In this document: positions 1 to 12,436 of the stretch, one piece after another | Layout: every line of letters starts with the position of its first letter | Numbering within the stretch: the first letter of the stretch is position 1 | Assembly (NCBI GenBank): GCA_021234155.1 | Contig: JAJEKV010000025.1 | Coordinates: 10,229,017 to 10,293,016 of the forward strand | From: Isoetes taiwanensis | Taxonomy: Eukaryota > Streptophyta > Lycopodiopsida > Isoetales > Isoetaceae | DNA: 64,000 nt | Direction of reading: 5' to 3' | Notes under the pieces: generated by a model | Seen by the model: only the letters and a program-made list of their open reading frames with translations | The model's database searches: none | What the model was told of the DNA's origin: nothing | Position numbers and translations under genes: made by a program

Positions 1-2095
1 ACCCTAAAATCCCCCGAAGCTGCCTTGCCCTCTGGGAATTTCTCTCCCCGGGCCACGGGGGGTCCCAGGCGACCTCCCCTCTCCGGAATCGCGATTTGGC
101 TCGCCAATGGACTGAACGTCGACATTGCCACGGGGACCAAGTTCCGGGGCGATGGAAAACCACCCGGGACCTCTAAGAAGCGCCAAAGTAGCTCACTTCC
201 ATCACACTTTCGTAGTCAATTGGCCTAGGATGTGGATGATACCGCCGTGGGCGCGTGAGTGTTTCTTTCTTTTGCAAAACCGACCTTGTAACTTGCTCCC
301 TAGGGTAATTTCGCCATTTCGGACGATTTGGCAGGGTCGATTTGCCATTCGAGCCTCCCCGGCCCGAATGACAAAACACTGCGGTTTATACAAGGCCGAC
401 CTCGGGGCGCCATGGTTTGACAAGTTCTCGGGACCGACGGAATCTTTTGGGCCTTCGGAAGAGGGGCCCCTGAACGGAGGATCCAACGGCCGGATAGGGG
501 AACCGGGCTCCGAGGGTGGTCATTTGCGTGCAGCGGTAGGGGAGCCGCCGGGAAGGGCTGCCACGGGAACTTTTTTTGGATCCCGCCTCTTGGGTCCAGG
601 ACTCTCCCCTCTTGTGAGGGATCCTGCAAAAACCGGCCTCGTTTGACTTGGGAAGGGTGCCACCTCGGTTGCCGCAGCGGGCTGCCCCGACCGCTTCTAA
701 TGCTAACCCTTTGACCTAGACCTTCTCCAGAAAATTTCAAAAATTGGGTCGTGTCCGGATATGAATTAGGAATCCGGTTGGCAAAAATCGAATTTATTTT
801 CGTACAATGCATTAATTGCGTAATTTATGAATGTCTTGCCACTGCAAAAGCGCCCCGACTTCTACTTTGCCACAACCCGCTCCCCGATTCATTGCTCGGG
901 GACCAAGTTCGTGGAGTTGAAAACCACGGGGACCTCTAAAGAAGCGCCAAAGTAGCTCACTTCCATCACACTCGTGAGTCATTTGGCTTAGGATGTGGAT
1001 CGGGGACGGGATCGTGGCGCCGTGGAGGGCGGAGTGTTTCTTTCTTTGCAAACCGACCTTGTAACTTGCTCCCTAGTGGAGGGGTAATTTCACCATTCTA
1101 GGTAACGATTTCGGCGATTTGGTGGTCGATTTGCCATTCCGAGCCTTCTTTTGGGGTGCGAACGACAAAACACTCATGGGTTTATACAAGGTCGACCTCG
1201 GGGCGCCCCGCGGTTTTGACAAGTTCTCCGGGACCGATCACGGAATCTTTTGGGCCTTCCCCAAGAGGGGCCCCGAACGAGGATCCAACGGCCGGATAGG
1301 GGAACCAGCTCGGGAGGGTGGTCATTAGCATGCACTTTTTGGATCGTGCCTCGGGAGCTTGCCGTAATTTCACCATTCAGAAGGGGCCTCGTTTGCTTGG
1401 GGAACTTTTTGATCCCTCTTGGGGTCCGGACTCTCCCCTTGTGAGGGATCCCACAAGGTCCCGGGCCTTGTTTGACTTTGGGAAGGGTGCAATGCATTCG
1501 GGGCTTGTTCTCCGCAACGGGGCTGCCCCGACCGTTCTAATGCTAACCCTTTGACCTAGACCTTCTCCTCAAAATTTCAAAATTGGGTCAGGCCGGAGAT
1601 GAATTAGGAATCCGGATGGCAAAAAAATCAGAATTTATTTTCGCACAATGCATTAATTACGAATTTATGAATGTCTTAACTAATGCAAAGCACCCCCGAC
1701 TTCTAATTGCCACATCGGGAGGAGGATTGTGCCCAAACTCCCGTTCACCAGTTCCCCTTGTTCAGATTCTCGGCCGCGGCTTCGGCCAGGTCCTGTCCCA
1801 AGTGCAACAGACCAAGTCTCGGCCCCCAAAGCGCCAAACCCTTCTAGAACCACGGCAGCCTGCGGGGTTTCACGTTTGAGGCCCTCTCTTGTCGGTCGGT
1901 AGGGAGCTTGCGCCGCGGTGACTTGACGTGGAGTGGGGGTGTTGACTTGAGGCGGAGACCTAAAAATCCCGGGCTGCTTGCCCGAATTTCCCCTCCCCAA
2001 GGCCACGGGGCGGGCAGGCGATCTCCCCTCCCGAACCCCGCGATTCGTCCTGCGCCAATGGATTTCGGGGGCGTCGACATTGCCCCAGGGGAGCA
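1..2095. repeat. GC-rich divergent tandem repeat, unit about 0.77-0.84 kb (at least 2.5 copies)
   Basis: Blocks recur in the same order. The block starting GACCAAGTTC is at 135 and 901. The block TGACAAGTTCTC is at about 418 and 1217. The block ending TGCTAACCCTTTGACCTAGA is at 701 and 1541. CGACTTCTA is near 856 and 1698. The opening block (about 5-135, containing GTCGACATTGCC) returns at about 1960-2095. Spacing drifts from 766 to 840 bp through many small indels. Reading frames here run on both strands with no recognisable domain, so I treat them as chance ORFs in GC-rich DNA. The repeat could be a satellite or the degenerate inside of a retroelement; its left end lies outside the window. 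Confidence 0.75.
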
Positions 2096-2164
2096 AGTTA
2101 AAAGTGGCGGAAGACCACACATGTTCACCCAACTAAGAAATGAGTTTTTGGCGTATTTGTATCG

Positions 2165-2560
2165 TCGCCGTGACGCGGCGTATTGTCCCATGCTTTTGCC
2201 CCAGTCACCTACGACTTGGCGGTACGCGTCAACAAATACGACCGACGTGTCATCCGATTTTTGTAATGTCACGTCCGCCGCATGCGGCGTCGCGTCCGAA
2301 CATCCACTGGGCGTGACACCCGCCGTCCCACCGCCCGGTCCACGGGCGTGACAGATGGACCAAGTGACGCGACATCGCATGCGACGAGTGGCGACGTCAC
2401 GTCCACTTGGCACCGACATCCACCTGGCGTGACAGATCTGCCAGGTCACGAGTGTCAGACGTCGCAGTACACGTCGCATGAGATGTTCCTGCGACGTGAC
2501 GTCGCATGGTCACGTCAATTGCGACGTCACGTCGCAGGAATGTCGCAAGCCCACGTCTCT
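2165..2560. repeat. TGACG/CGTCA-dense segment with a perfect 21-bp inverted repeat
   Basis: This stretch carries more than ten TGACG or CGTCA words (near 2169, 2268, 2312, 2347, 2364, 2394, 2428, 2444, 2494, 2509, 2524). The arms 2486-2506 and 2520-2540 are exact reverse complements separated by 13 bp. Each arm contains GCGACGTGACGTCGC or its complement and is itself almost palindromic. ACGT-core words of this kind are bZIP (TGA-class) binding sites in plants, but no gene start is visible downstream. It may simply be a TE terminus or CpG-rich satellite. Confidence 0.6.
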
Positions 2561-2570
2561 AAATGACCAT

Positions 2571-4422
2571 TCTCTTGTTGTGCTTGTTTAGTTATGACCA
2601 TTTTCTCTATGTCCCAGATAATACATACATGAGTTGATCAAACCTATATTATCTTGTTTCCTCATCTGGTAATCATGTACTTGCTAAAAGTATCTGAACA
2701 GTGGACCTTTTTGCGTTTATGTGCTGTGCTTTTCCATGCCATGTATCACAAAAGCAAATATTTAAGAATTGTGTCTAAAAGAAACACAACAAAGTGTAAT
2801 AAAGGATACAAGCACCTATATCCAAATCATGGTCCGAGATAAAAGCAAGGAACTTGAGTAATATAAAAAAATATTTTATATCTTAATACTTTAACCTTAC
2901 CATGCCTAATCAAAAGTTTGGGGACTTAAAGGTTCAATAAGCAGCCCTAAAGAGAACAGGTGCGACTCTCTTTAGGCCAAGACTTGGGAATATTGGATAA
3001 AAATATTAAAGAGTGATTTTGTATGCACACATCAGAATCTGTTCACCAAGGCAAAGCAAACTGCAAAGTCTATGTAGTAGATTGAATCCTCATTTGACTA
3101 GCAATTAGATTCAGCACAAATGAAGAAGAAGAGAGATAAAACAAGTCTGGAGGTTCGTCCTCCTCTTCTGTTATTGATTCTTCCATGGAAGGTGCACTCT
3201 ACAACAAATAATCTCTTCAAGGAACAAGACTGAAAGAGAGAGAATGAGGAGACGTACCCCTCTTAAAACTTACACAACAAATTTCAACCCTTCATTTTTG
3301 AACAATCTCCACCGTTAGATCTCCAATAACTTACATGTCCTTCCAGATCATGCCACCTCATCACAACTCTGATCATTGAAAAATATTATATGACTTTTAT
3401 ACCTCTTCAAGTCCATAGGTTCTACAACTGCATTCAAAAAAGATAGCACTCCAATCTTTTCACACTTTACAATATTGATATCATATAGAAATGCTTCCTT
3501 AAACATAATTTGCCCCAAATGTTACAAACATGAGATAAAAATTTATTCTACATTATTCTCCCACAAATTACTCGATGTCCCGACGAGTTCTTCAAAATTA
3601 GATCTTCAGCATCTTCGGCTTGTAAAGGTCATAAAGATAGCATTGCAACTTAACAAAACCCAATATCCAAATTGCCTTCAATTCTTCAAAAGCATCCTAG
3701 AAGTCTTCCAAGGAAAATAAAAATTAAAAACTCTAACGCTATTGCCTCAATCGGCGATTCTATGACTTCATATAAATGTAATCACTTCAGGGGTGGCAAC
3801 TCCCATCCAGATCAGTGGTGCCCTCGCTCTTCTGCCTTGGTATGACACTTTATCCCCTCTCCACGACATGAGAAAAGATAAAATATAAAATTTGTACAAC
3901 TTCCTTTGATAGCTTGAATTCTTGAAAAAACTTGAAAATTAGATCCAATCAAATTGCAAAACGTAAGCACTAAGCATATAATCTTGGTCTTCAAAATATG
4001 GTGTTTGACTTGAATAGGCTTGTTGACGAATAAATAGTCTTATTGGAAGATAGAGTCTCAAGTGGAAATAACATGATCATATAGATATATTTTCAAATTC
4101 CCAAGGAATAAACATCTTCAAAAACATTATAAAAAATTACCACATTCTTTGTAATGTACTTCGGAGGATTTGAACTCAAGGTCAAAAACTTGAAGACCAA
4201 CATCTTGTCCAAGGAACCAATGCCAATATTCTTTAGGTTGGGCAGAATGTTGCATAGTTGCTAGTTGCAGACTTCAATACGGTCGAGTTGGAAAGAGATA
4301 GAAGTGGTCAAGGCTCTGAAGTGGTGCAAAGGTTCGAGCGAGAACATTGATTACGCCTTTTACGTGATTGTCAGCTGATAGAGATTGATGGGATCAGTCC
4401 TGGTGTAATGGTTGGATAAGAG
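2571..4422. other. AT-rich intergenic stretch, no gene recognised
   Basis: I find only short reading frames (up to about 80 codons) without recognisable motifs. The A/T-rich composition changes sharply from the GC-rich repeat to the left. The end of this stretch may hold the unrecognised 5' part of the LINE that follows. Confidence 0.5.
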
Positions 4423-7400
4423 GTGGCAGAGCTTATGCACGACATGATAGAGGACTTTAACACTTGTGCAGCTGCTTTGCTAGCAGATTTCTGTCGTTTA
4501 AATCTCCAGGGTAGCTCCGTTTCTGATCACAATCCGCAACTCCTATCCAATGATGTGGCTAATTGTCATAGACCTACCAGAGCTTACTTTAAGCTTAATG
4601 TCAAGTACTTGGAGGATGATGAGTTCAAAGTTGGTTGTAATCAGGTTGGTCTTGGGCCTTCTCGCCTCATAGGGACATGCCCGGGATTGTCACAGCATTG
4701 TCTTTGGTGAAGTCATTTGCAAAAAAATGGGGGAGAGCCAGAACTATTAAAGCTATAGTGCTATTGACTTCATTGTACCAGAAATTAGAATTGCTCCATG
4801 CTCATGCCCCTATCAATGGAGTTAGAGAAAGGAGTTACAATCCTAGATGAAGGCTATAGAGACTGTAAAAGTTACTGAAGCCAAGGTGAAGTCAGCGTTA
4901 CAATGGTTCATGGATGAGATATATGTACCTAGCTCTTTTTTTATGTTGCAAGAAGGAGGAAGATCGCCACCTCTATACATTCTTTAGTGTTGCCGAATGG
5001 CTCTCTTATCTCTTATCATGTGCATCTTAAACGGTATCTTCATCAGTAGTTTTCTTCATTCTTTGCGCGTCACCCATTGCCCTTTCAAAAGGACATGCAA
5101 TCGGCTATGTTCATTAAGGTGGGCCGCATTATTTCTGAAGAGCAGAGGTTGCTTCTTTAGTCCAATATTGTGAAGGAGGATTTAAAAGCAGTTGTTATTC
5201 TCCTAAAAAAGACAAATGCCATGGTCTTGATGACTTCCCTATTGAATTCTTTCAGAAGTGTTGGGACTGATTGGAGGATGATGTATATGATGCCTTCTGT
5301 GAGTTTCAGAGATTTAGGTGTCTTGATAAGAGGCTTTCTCCCTCGTCGATGTATTCTCAACAACGTGGCTGCTGCATATGAGGGAATATATTAGGCCCGC
5401 TTACAGGGCCGTAGAGCAGTGCATCTTAAACTTGATTTTGCTAAAACTTATGATAGTGTTGATTGGGCTTTCTTGGAGAAGTGTCTTCTTCTTTTGGATT
5501 TGGGGAGTTATTTACAAGAAATGTCATGAAGCTTTATATGTCAGCAAGGTCTACTATACTTTTTCAAGGCAAGCCATCCGATATTTTTGTAGTGGGTAGA
5601 GGAATTCGGCAAGGTCGTCCCTTAGCACCCTTGCTCTTCACAATCGTGCAGAAGTGTTATCCCAACTTTTCTTTGTGGCTACCCAGGATGGCATCATTCA
5701 AGGACTGCCAATGGATGATGGTTCTCAAGAGGTATGTAATCAATATGTTGATGAGACTTTTTCATTCCTAATTGCCGAGGCTGAAAATATTCATAATGCT
5801 AAGCTATTGTTAAACACATTCTCCTTAGCATCAGAAGTTCTTGTAGGTTAGCAAAATTATACTGCTCTGTGAACATTGGACAGTCCCGTCCCTCTCTGTA
5901 GTTTGGACTATCCATAGAAAATTCTTCTGCATGGCAATACCACGAAGTTACTTGGTGTCCTTGATGGCATTCCTGCCTCTCCTTCAGATGCTTGGAATGA
6001 AATTATTAGAGGGTTTGATGGCATTCGTGCCTCTCCTTCAGATGCTTGGGATGAAATTATTAGAGGGTTGCGGAAGCACTTATTTTGATGGAATACAACT
6101 AAACTATCCATAATTGGAAGAATCACTGTGGCTAAATGTGTTCTCTGTAATACTCATGTTTACATGGCATCTACTCTATTAGCTCATTAGTGTAAGATGG
6201 AGCAGATTGTGCGTATCATCCGGAATTTTATTTGGGGTGGAAATGAGGAAGGATCTGTGGTCAAGGTAGCTTGGCCAAAGTGCAGTAAACCTAAGGCAAC
6301 TGGGGGTCCTAGAATGTTGGATTTTCACCTTCAAAGTAAGATGATGATATCAAAGTTTATTTGGAGGATTCTCATTGGTAAGGATGATTCTCCTAGCTTG
6401 AGATTGTTGATGCAGTCCATGCAACATTGTCTTCCATTTCATAAGGCCACCATTAAGCCCCTCCTTCCTGGGGCTTTGTTTTATCATATATATACCCTAA
6501 TGCTTCTCCCTTTCTAAAAGGGTTGCTTGCTGCTTGGGACACTATTAGGTCTCTTTTTCATATCAATCATGAGGCGTGTCTTCAGTTGTCTACTCTATGC
6601 TGGTGGATTTCTTTGCAAAACACTCTGGAGAATGTGCCTCTAAGTGGTGTTGTTCATCCAAAGACACAACATTGATGGATAGCAACTGGTATAAGCAGTA
6701 TTACACCTTGATATGAGTCTGGTCATCTCACGCCATGGAAAGCATTTAGAACAAAAATTCTTGTTGTACAAATGGGATAGAGTAACTTGGACTCGTATTG
6801 CTGCTTTGTTGCCACCGGATTCCATCCCAGGAAGTAGATGTACGGGGTTGCCATCAGAGTATCAAGCCAAGCACTTTGATTCTTCTATTTATAAATTGCT
6901 TTTGCGTTTTGAGATCTTGCCTCTATCAAATATATGGCATCTTTAGGTCCCTTAGTCACAATGGAGAAGTGTCTGGACACGGGTATGGGATAAGCTGCTC
7001 ATCCTAAAGTGGCATTTATATGGTGGCAAGTGATCCATAGATGCCTCAGAGTCAATAGGCTGGTCCAAAAATTTGATAATCAGATTTTAGAGCTCTTTCC
7101 TTTTTATGTAAGCAAAGGGTTGAGAGTATTAAGCATTGTTTCTTCCCGTATGATCAGCTTCAGGCAACATGGTCTTGGATGCTAACCCTAATTAAACTTC
7201 TCAATCTAGCCAGTAAATTATGCTCGCTATTTACCCTGATGTGGCCCAAACTGCAGCAACAAGCTTTTTATCTTGCATCCAGCTGGCTTTTATGATCGAC
7301 CTAGAAGAGAAGGAAGTTGCTTATCCTTAAGGGTATGGATACTCCAGATGAGATTCCTCTTCAGTGGACGCAGAATAAAATTGTTAAGGCATATAAATGT

Positions 7401-7603
7401 TCTTCTCTTGATCAAGAGAAGAAAGTATCGATTTGGCATATTTACCGTCAAATTCATTCTTATGCATAGACATGTGGTTGTGCTTAGCTGGATTAGCTTG
7501 TCCGCTGGGGTTATAGTCCTGTCTTTGCATTTTATTTTATTATAGTTTTTTGATTGGTAAATAAAGCTTGTCGTTCTTCAAAAAAAAAAATAAAAAAAAA
7601 TGA
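4423..7603 (+). mobile_element. Degenerate non-LTR retrotransposon (plant LINE) with 3' poly(A)
   Basis: Reverse-transcriptase blocks appear in order on the plus strand, spread over several frames. They are LDFAKTYDSVDWAFLE (about 5435-5480), GIRQGRPLAPLLF (about 5602-5640), a degenerate catalytic box reading YVDETFSF (about 5743-5766, usually FADDT), and the FIWGG / KVAWPKCSKPK / GGPRMLDF block typical of plant LINE C-termini (about 6225-6330). The element ends in TTGATTGGTAAATAAAGC followed by an A-run at 7580-7602, as expected for target-primed insertion. Multiple stops and frameshifts make it inactive. The 5' boundary and the endonuclease domain are not recognisable, so the left limit is approximate. 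Confidence 0.85.
5961..6068 (+). repeat. 54-bp direct duplication inside the LINE
   Basis: The block 5961-6014 (starting TTGATGGCATTC) is repeated at 6015-6068 with two or three differences. The unit is 18 codons, so the duplication keeps frame. It lies between the RT core and the C-terminal domain. Confidence 0.85.
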
Positions 7604-9162
7604 TGAAATATCTTTTATTATATCGCAGAATTATTTATTGCAAGTGTGTTATGATGGTGTCAAATATGTATTGAATGTCATCTTGATCCTTTTTTGTTGT
7701 AATATTGCTTCAATTTGTTAGAAATTACCGTCGTCGAAAATTGTGACCATTAATATTGCTACAATCTTGCCATAAAACTTGACACACAGGTAACAACTTT
7801 GTGGCAAATGATCACATGAACATCGTGACAAGGGTGTGATAATATATGGAATTTAGTTTGTGTCAACAATTTTGACGTTATATTACTACTGATGATATGA
7901 GCATCTTTTCTTTTGCAGTGATAATCAAGTAAGTAAATGTGTTCTAGTATTATCAAGCAATCTTTTGATGTTCAACTGCACCTTAGCATATGTAAACTGG
8001 CAAAACAGATGTGAAGCTTGTTCTTTGTTCTTATAAGACATGTTAGAATTGTTGGTATGTATAGTGGATGTCTTCAACTTTTCTTGTCTAAATAGCATAT
8101 AGTCTCCATGCATTACCCTTTCTTTATTTTGCAAATGATTAGGCATAGGAAGACACAACATAAGGATCGATAGATTACCATGTGCCTTCTTTTATTTTGC
8201 AAATGATTAGGCATAGGAAGACACAACTTAAGGATAGATAGATAGTATGTTTCATGTCACACCACATGGTAGCAAAAACATCAAAACATCAATGCCACAA
8301 TTGACTAAACAAAAATCAACCTTACAGAACTCATATGTTTTAAGGGATGCTGCCAATGTGGTATGACATTAAAATTACTAACTAATCAACTATTAACCTA
8401 TTTCAAATGCAAAAAACCATGACTCGTTCTTGCCTAAATCAGTCACACGCCTATCTAAATTGTCTATATTGTCCTAGGCATAATGGTCAAAAATTTTAAG
8501 TTCATCTTCCTCCAACTCTCGTTCAGGCCTATCTTCTCTATTTGTGTTCATCGACCTTTTTTCATCCTTCTCTCCCTTCACACCCCCACCTAACCCTGCC
8601 CCAAGCCTGCTCTATTGCTAGTTTAGTTCTTGTCCTTCGAATTCTTTCCACATGCTATTCTGTAACTTTGATATTCATCATAATAATTCCCACAATCAAG
8701 GGATACAATATTCAAAACTTGAATATTCATTTAAATAGATGTTTTAACCCCAAAATGCTTTATCAATATCTAGAATGCACGTGGTGTTATAGTGCATATT
8801 GCTTCTTCTTCTTTTTCCTTTTCCTCAAGGATGTCACACTTTGTTGTATCAAGTACTAGGTTGGTTTCACTGGGGTTCAAATCCTCAGCTAGTAGATGTA
8901 TTGCAGAGTTGCCATAGCAAGAGCCTAGAACCATTGACATTAATTGTTTATGCCAATGATAACTTTGATACATATTCCAATCGTCAACAAAATATAAAGA
9001 GATAAGGAAGCACTTAGACTTGTCCATTAAACCACAAGAAGCAAAAATTGTGCATGTCTTAAAAGCATGGGAGTTTTTGTAAGCATTGACAGTTTGTAAT
9101 GGCCTGGGAATTTCTGACCGACAAATTTCCTGTTCTATTCTAATAGAAATTAGCCTACAGAC
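7604..9162. other. Intergenic stretch upstream of murB, no gene recognised; 68-bp duplication at 8123-8258
   Basis: The sequence is AT-rich without a convincing coding signal. The block TTTATTTTGCAAATGATTAG at 8123 is repeated at 8191 and the similarity continues for about 48 bp, giving a 68-bp tandem duplication. Part of this stretch may be an intron or the 5' exon region of murB, because a CAG at 9158-9160 could act as a splice acceptor in front of the first murB exon seen. Confidence 0.4.
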
Positions 9163-9213
9163 TTGGTAGTCGGATTTTGCAATGCCCGTATCCTAGACCC
9201 CTGTGGACCTGGT

Positions 9214-10727
9214 ATGGCAAATGCCCTTGTTGCTAAAACACTCTTCCTCGGTTGCTTCAACACACGCCCAGTGGAAGAGAGTAGATTACTTGAATGCTTC
9301 TGCTTGAAAGACATTGCCAGAAAGAAATTTCTGCGCTCAGATTATGCCAGCATCCCCAGGTACAAAAAGCAGATCTCGTATCAACTAAGATCGGATGACT
9401 TTGAAGGAAGACCGAATTTTATAAAAGATAAGTTGCTGAGTGAAGTGAGTACATGGGGCATCGGAGGTCCGGCAAAGTACTTTTGTGAAGTTCATAACGA
9501 ATATGAGATGGCAGTTTCTTTGAGGTAACACCCTTAGGTTAATTATAGTGCATAAAATCCTCAAGTTTGATCTTATTGTGTTTTGAGTTGCTTGGTCACT
9601 ACATATACAGAACAGTGATACATGGTTTATTTATTTCCTTTGCACCATTTATTTAAAATTTTATGCCTGACTCTGAGCTGCATTTCAGTAAAAGATGCAA
9701 ATATTCATCAAGTTTCCTTACATTTTGAATTTGTGTAGTATCAAAAAATGTTGAATATTATTTAGATGTGTGTTACTCCCAGATATTGCCATAAGCATAG
9801 TATACGTTTCTTCATTGTGGGGAAGGGATCCAACTGCCTTTTTGATGACCGAGGATTCGATGGCTGCGTAATACTAAATCGTATTGATTTTGTTGAGAGC
9901 AATGGCAATGGCTTGTATCATGTTGGTAGTGGCTATCCATTCAATATGTTGGGAATACGTTGCTGCAAGGAAGGGTTTTCTGGACTCGAATTTGCAGGAG
10001 GCATACCTGGCACTGTAGGAGGTGCAGTCTTTATGAATGCAGGTGCTAATGGCCAGGTAGATTAAATCGACAAAAGGATTTTTTTCCCCCCTTCCTTTAG
10101 TATTTGGTTTTACATAATATTATGTTGAGGATACTAAGTCAAGCAAGCATGTTTTCAGGAAATGGCTGATGTTCTGAAGAGCGTGGACATTCTGACAGAC
10201 TCTGGAGAGAAGAGGACATACGACAAGACTGAAGACAGATGCTATGGATATAGAAAATCACCTTTTCAAGTAATGGAAGAGTTTGGAGCTATCATCTCTG
10301 CGACGTTTGAGCTTGTTAAGTGTCCTACTGCAAGAGACAGGCAGAATTCATACTTAAAAAGGTTTTGCACCATATTTAATTGATCTCAAGCATACATATT
10401 TTGATAAGGAATTTGTTTTGCTGAACATATAGGAGAAGAATGACACAACCAGTGACACAATACACTGCTGGTTGCGTTTTTCGAAATCCCGCGGAAGGAT
10501 GTTCAGCTGGAGCACTTATAGAAAAGGCAGGTTTGAAAGGTTTTTCCATTGGAGAAGCAAGGGTATCAGAACTACATGCAAATTTTATGATAAATATGGG
10601 AAAATGTAAAGCAGCTGACATGCTTATTTTAATTTGTCTTGTGAAAGAGCAAGTAAAATCCAAGTTTGACATAGATTTAAAGGAAGAGATATGTTATGTC
10701 CCTTTTGAAGGTTTGATAGGCAAATAG
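9214..10727 (+). CDS. murB: UDP-N-acetylenolpyruvoylglucosamine reductase (MurB), plastid-targeted type, 4 exons visible
   Basis: MurB is the FAD/NADPH enzyme that reduces enolpyruvyl-UDP-GlcNAc to UDP-MurNAc in peptidoglycan synthesis. In non-flowering plants the pathway acts in plastid division. Exons: 9214-9524, 9783-10056, 10159-10361 and 10433-10727; all junctions are GT-AG and phases agree, giving about 360 aa. Visible motifs: STWGIGGPAKYF, VGKGSNCLFDDRGFDG, the FAD-loop block FAGGIPGTVGGAVFMNAGAN, YGYRKSPF (catalytic Arg region), AGCVFRNP (Cys where many MurBs have the proton-donor Ser), SELHANFMIN, and a C-terminal EE for the conserved Glu. The roughly 80 residues before the FAD domain fit a transit peptide. 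The frame stays open upstream to about 9163, behind a possible acceptor at 9159-9160, so the ATG at 9214 is a choice and an upstream exon is possible. The last acceptor could shift by 3 nt. Confidence 0.88.
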
Positions 10728-12436
10728 TTTTAATTCTTAGCAGTAAGCATTTTATGCCGTAGATCTTTCATTAAGTCCTATTTATCTACTACTGAGAAGT
10801 TGGGACATTACACACTGTGTGTTCCATGTTGTTCCATGTTGTTTGCAATGTACACAATAATCTGATTACTGGGTAACTGTATAAAGTACTGCATCTCTAT
10901 GAACTGATGCCATTTTATGAACATGATGTTTCTATCTGCTGTATGATATTTTACTTGTAAATTTGGAAAATATCGAAAGGAATGTAACTGCAAATTGAGT
11001 ACTCTCCAGTCTTTGTGTAGATATAATCTGCTATCATATTCTTGGTTCTCTATTTTATTGTTTAGTGGCGTTCTAAAATGTTTTGAAATTAGATGATTTT
11101 TGTTAAATATCCTTTCTCCTGTCTTTTCTTCTGCGGAATAAGTGGGCAATCCATATTGTTTTAAACTTGGTTTGCTGTGGTAGTATGAATGTGATTGGAA
11201 TACCATCTTGTGGGATTCTCTATATATGAACCTTGCAACATCTCTAATCTTTTAGCCAAAGCTTTCAAGACATGCAAACACCAAAGAAGCTTTAGGCATG
11301 ACAAATACAGATAAGCGGTATATAATAATGGTGGTTGAATAAATCTCTCCTCAGAGAATAACAAATTAACAATATATTTACTGCAATCAAATCAACAATA
11401 TACTTGATGCAATCATTTGATTCGTTAGACCTTATTCCTCTACTGGTCTTACCTTAGATGATCTTTATCGTTGTATAATGATTGTTCTGCAAGAACAAGT
11501 CTTTACCTTTATACTCAGCAAGGCAGAATTGTTTACATTGACCTGGCAGACATTATGGTCAATTGGCATGCCGAAGACTACCTCAACATAACCACCTCTA
11601 CAAACTTAGGGATAGAGTAATGCTTGTGATTATTTGCAATGCAGATGCCTCGCATTCCTCCACCAAAAAATATGCACGTAAGGTTAAATTTTGCTTACAA
11701 CGTAAGTCATACATTTTTGTATCAACTTTCCCCATCCTTGTTAATTCAATTCAGGTAACCACTTCTACATATCCTCAATAAGAAAAACAGTTCAATTCAG
11801 GTAACCACATATCCTCAATAAGGAAAACAGGTAACCTAATACAGTCGAGTAAGTTCTTCAAAAGTCCTGAGAAATGTCTGCTACAACACCAGATTGTTCG
11901 TCTTTCATAACGATCCTCAAGGAAGCGGGACAAAAATCTTTCAAGACAGCAATTTTCTCCTTTCAAAATCATGTTAACCACACACCAGTAACCGTGCATG
12001 AAATCCATAACATGTATAACATGCATAATGAATGCAGGGTTATAAGTTACAATGAAGTTATAAAAGTATTACATAAGTCAAAGAATGTACCATCTAAGCC
12101 ATCTAGGTCAAAAGGCTACACCAGCATTGTACATGCATCAAGAAACAAAGAGACTTGTATGCGTCATTATCGATCTGTCACAGCAAGTGGATTAAACCAA
12201 AGAAAACACTGATCAAGTAGAATGGCAAAATTTTGTTATTATGTAGGATATTTAGTCCGTTGCTTGCTCCTCCCTTTCAAACAATTGCATGTGCTACAAT
12301 ACCCTACACTGCCACTAAACTGTATACCTAAAGAAAGCGGCTACAAAGCCAGGTTGTTGGCCAATGAAATATACAGAGGCTTTGAAGATGAATCAGACAA
12401 GCAAAAGAGATCACGTCTGCAGTTATCCCTGCTGAT
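10728..12436. other. Intergenic stretch between murB and the RING gene
   Basis: This AT-rich DNA should contain the murB 3'UTR and the 3'UTR of the convergent RING gene. I see no third gene. A short duplication is present: TTCAATTCAGGTAACCAC with CATATCCTCAATAAG occurs at about 11750-11790 and again at about 11791-11829. Confidence 0.5.

Noticed and set aside
125-2479. Several long frames on both strands in the GC-rich left end (up to 211 codons)
   Set aside because: They overlap on opposite strands, follow the tandem-repeat units and contain no domain. GC-rich DNA yields such frames by chance.
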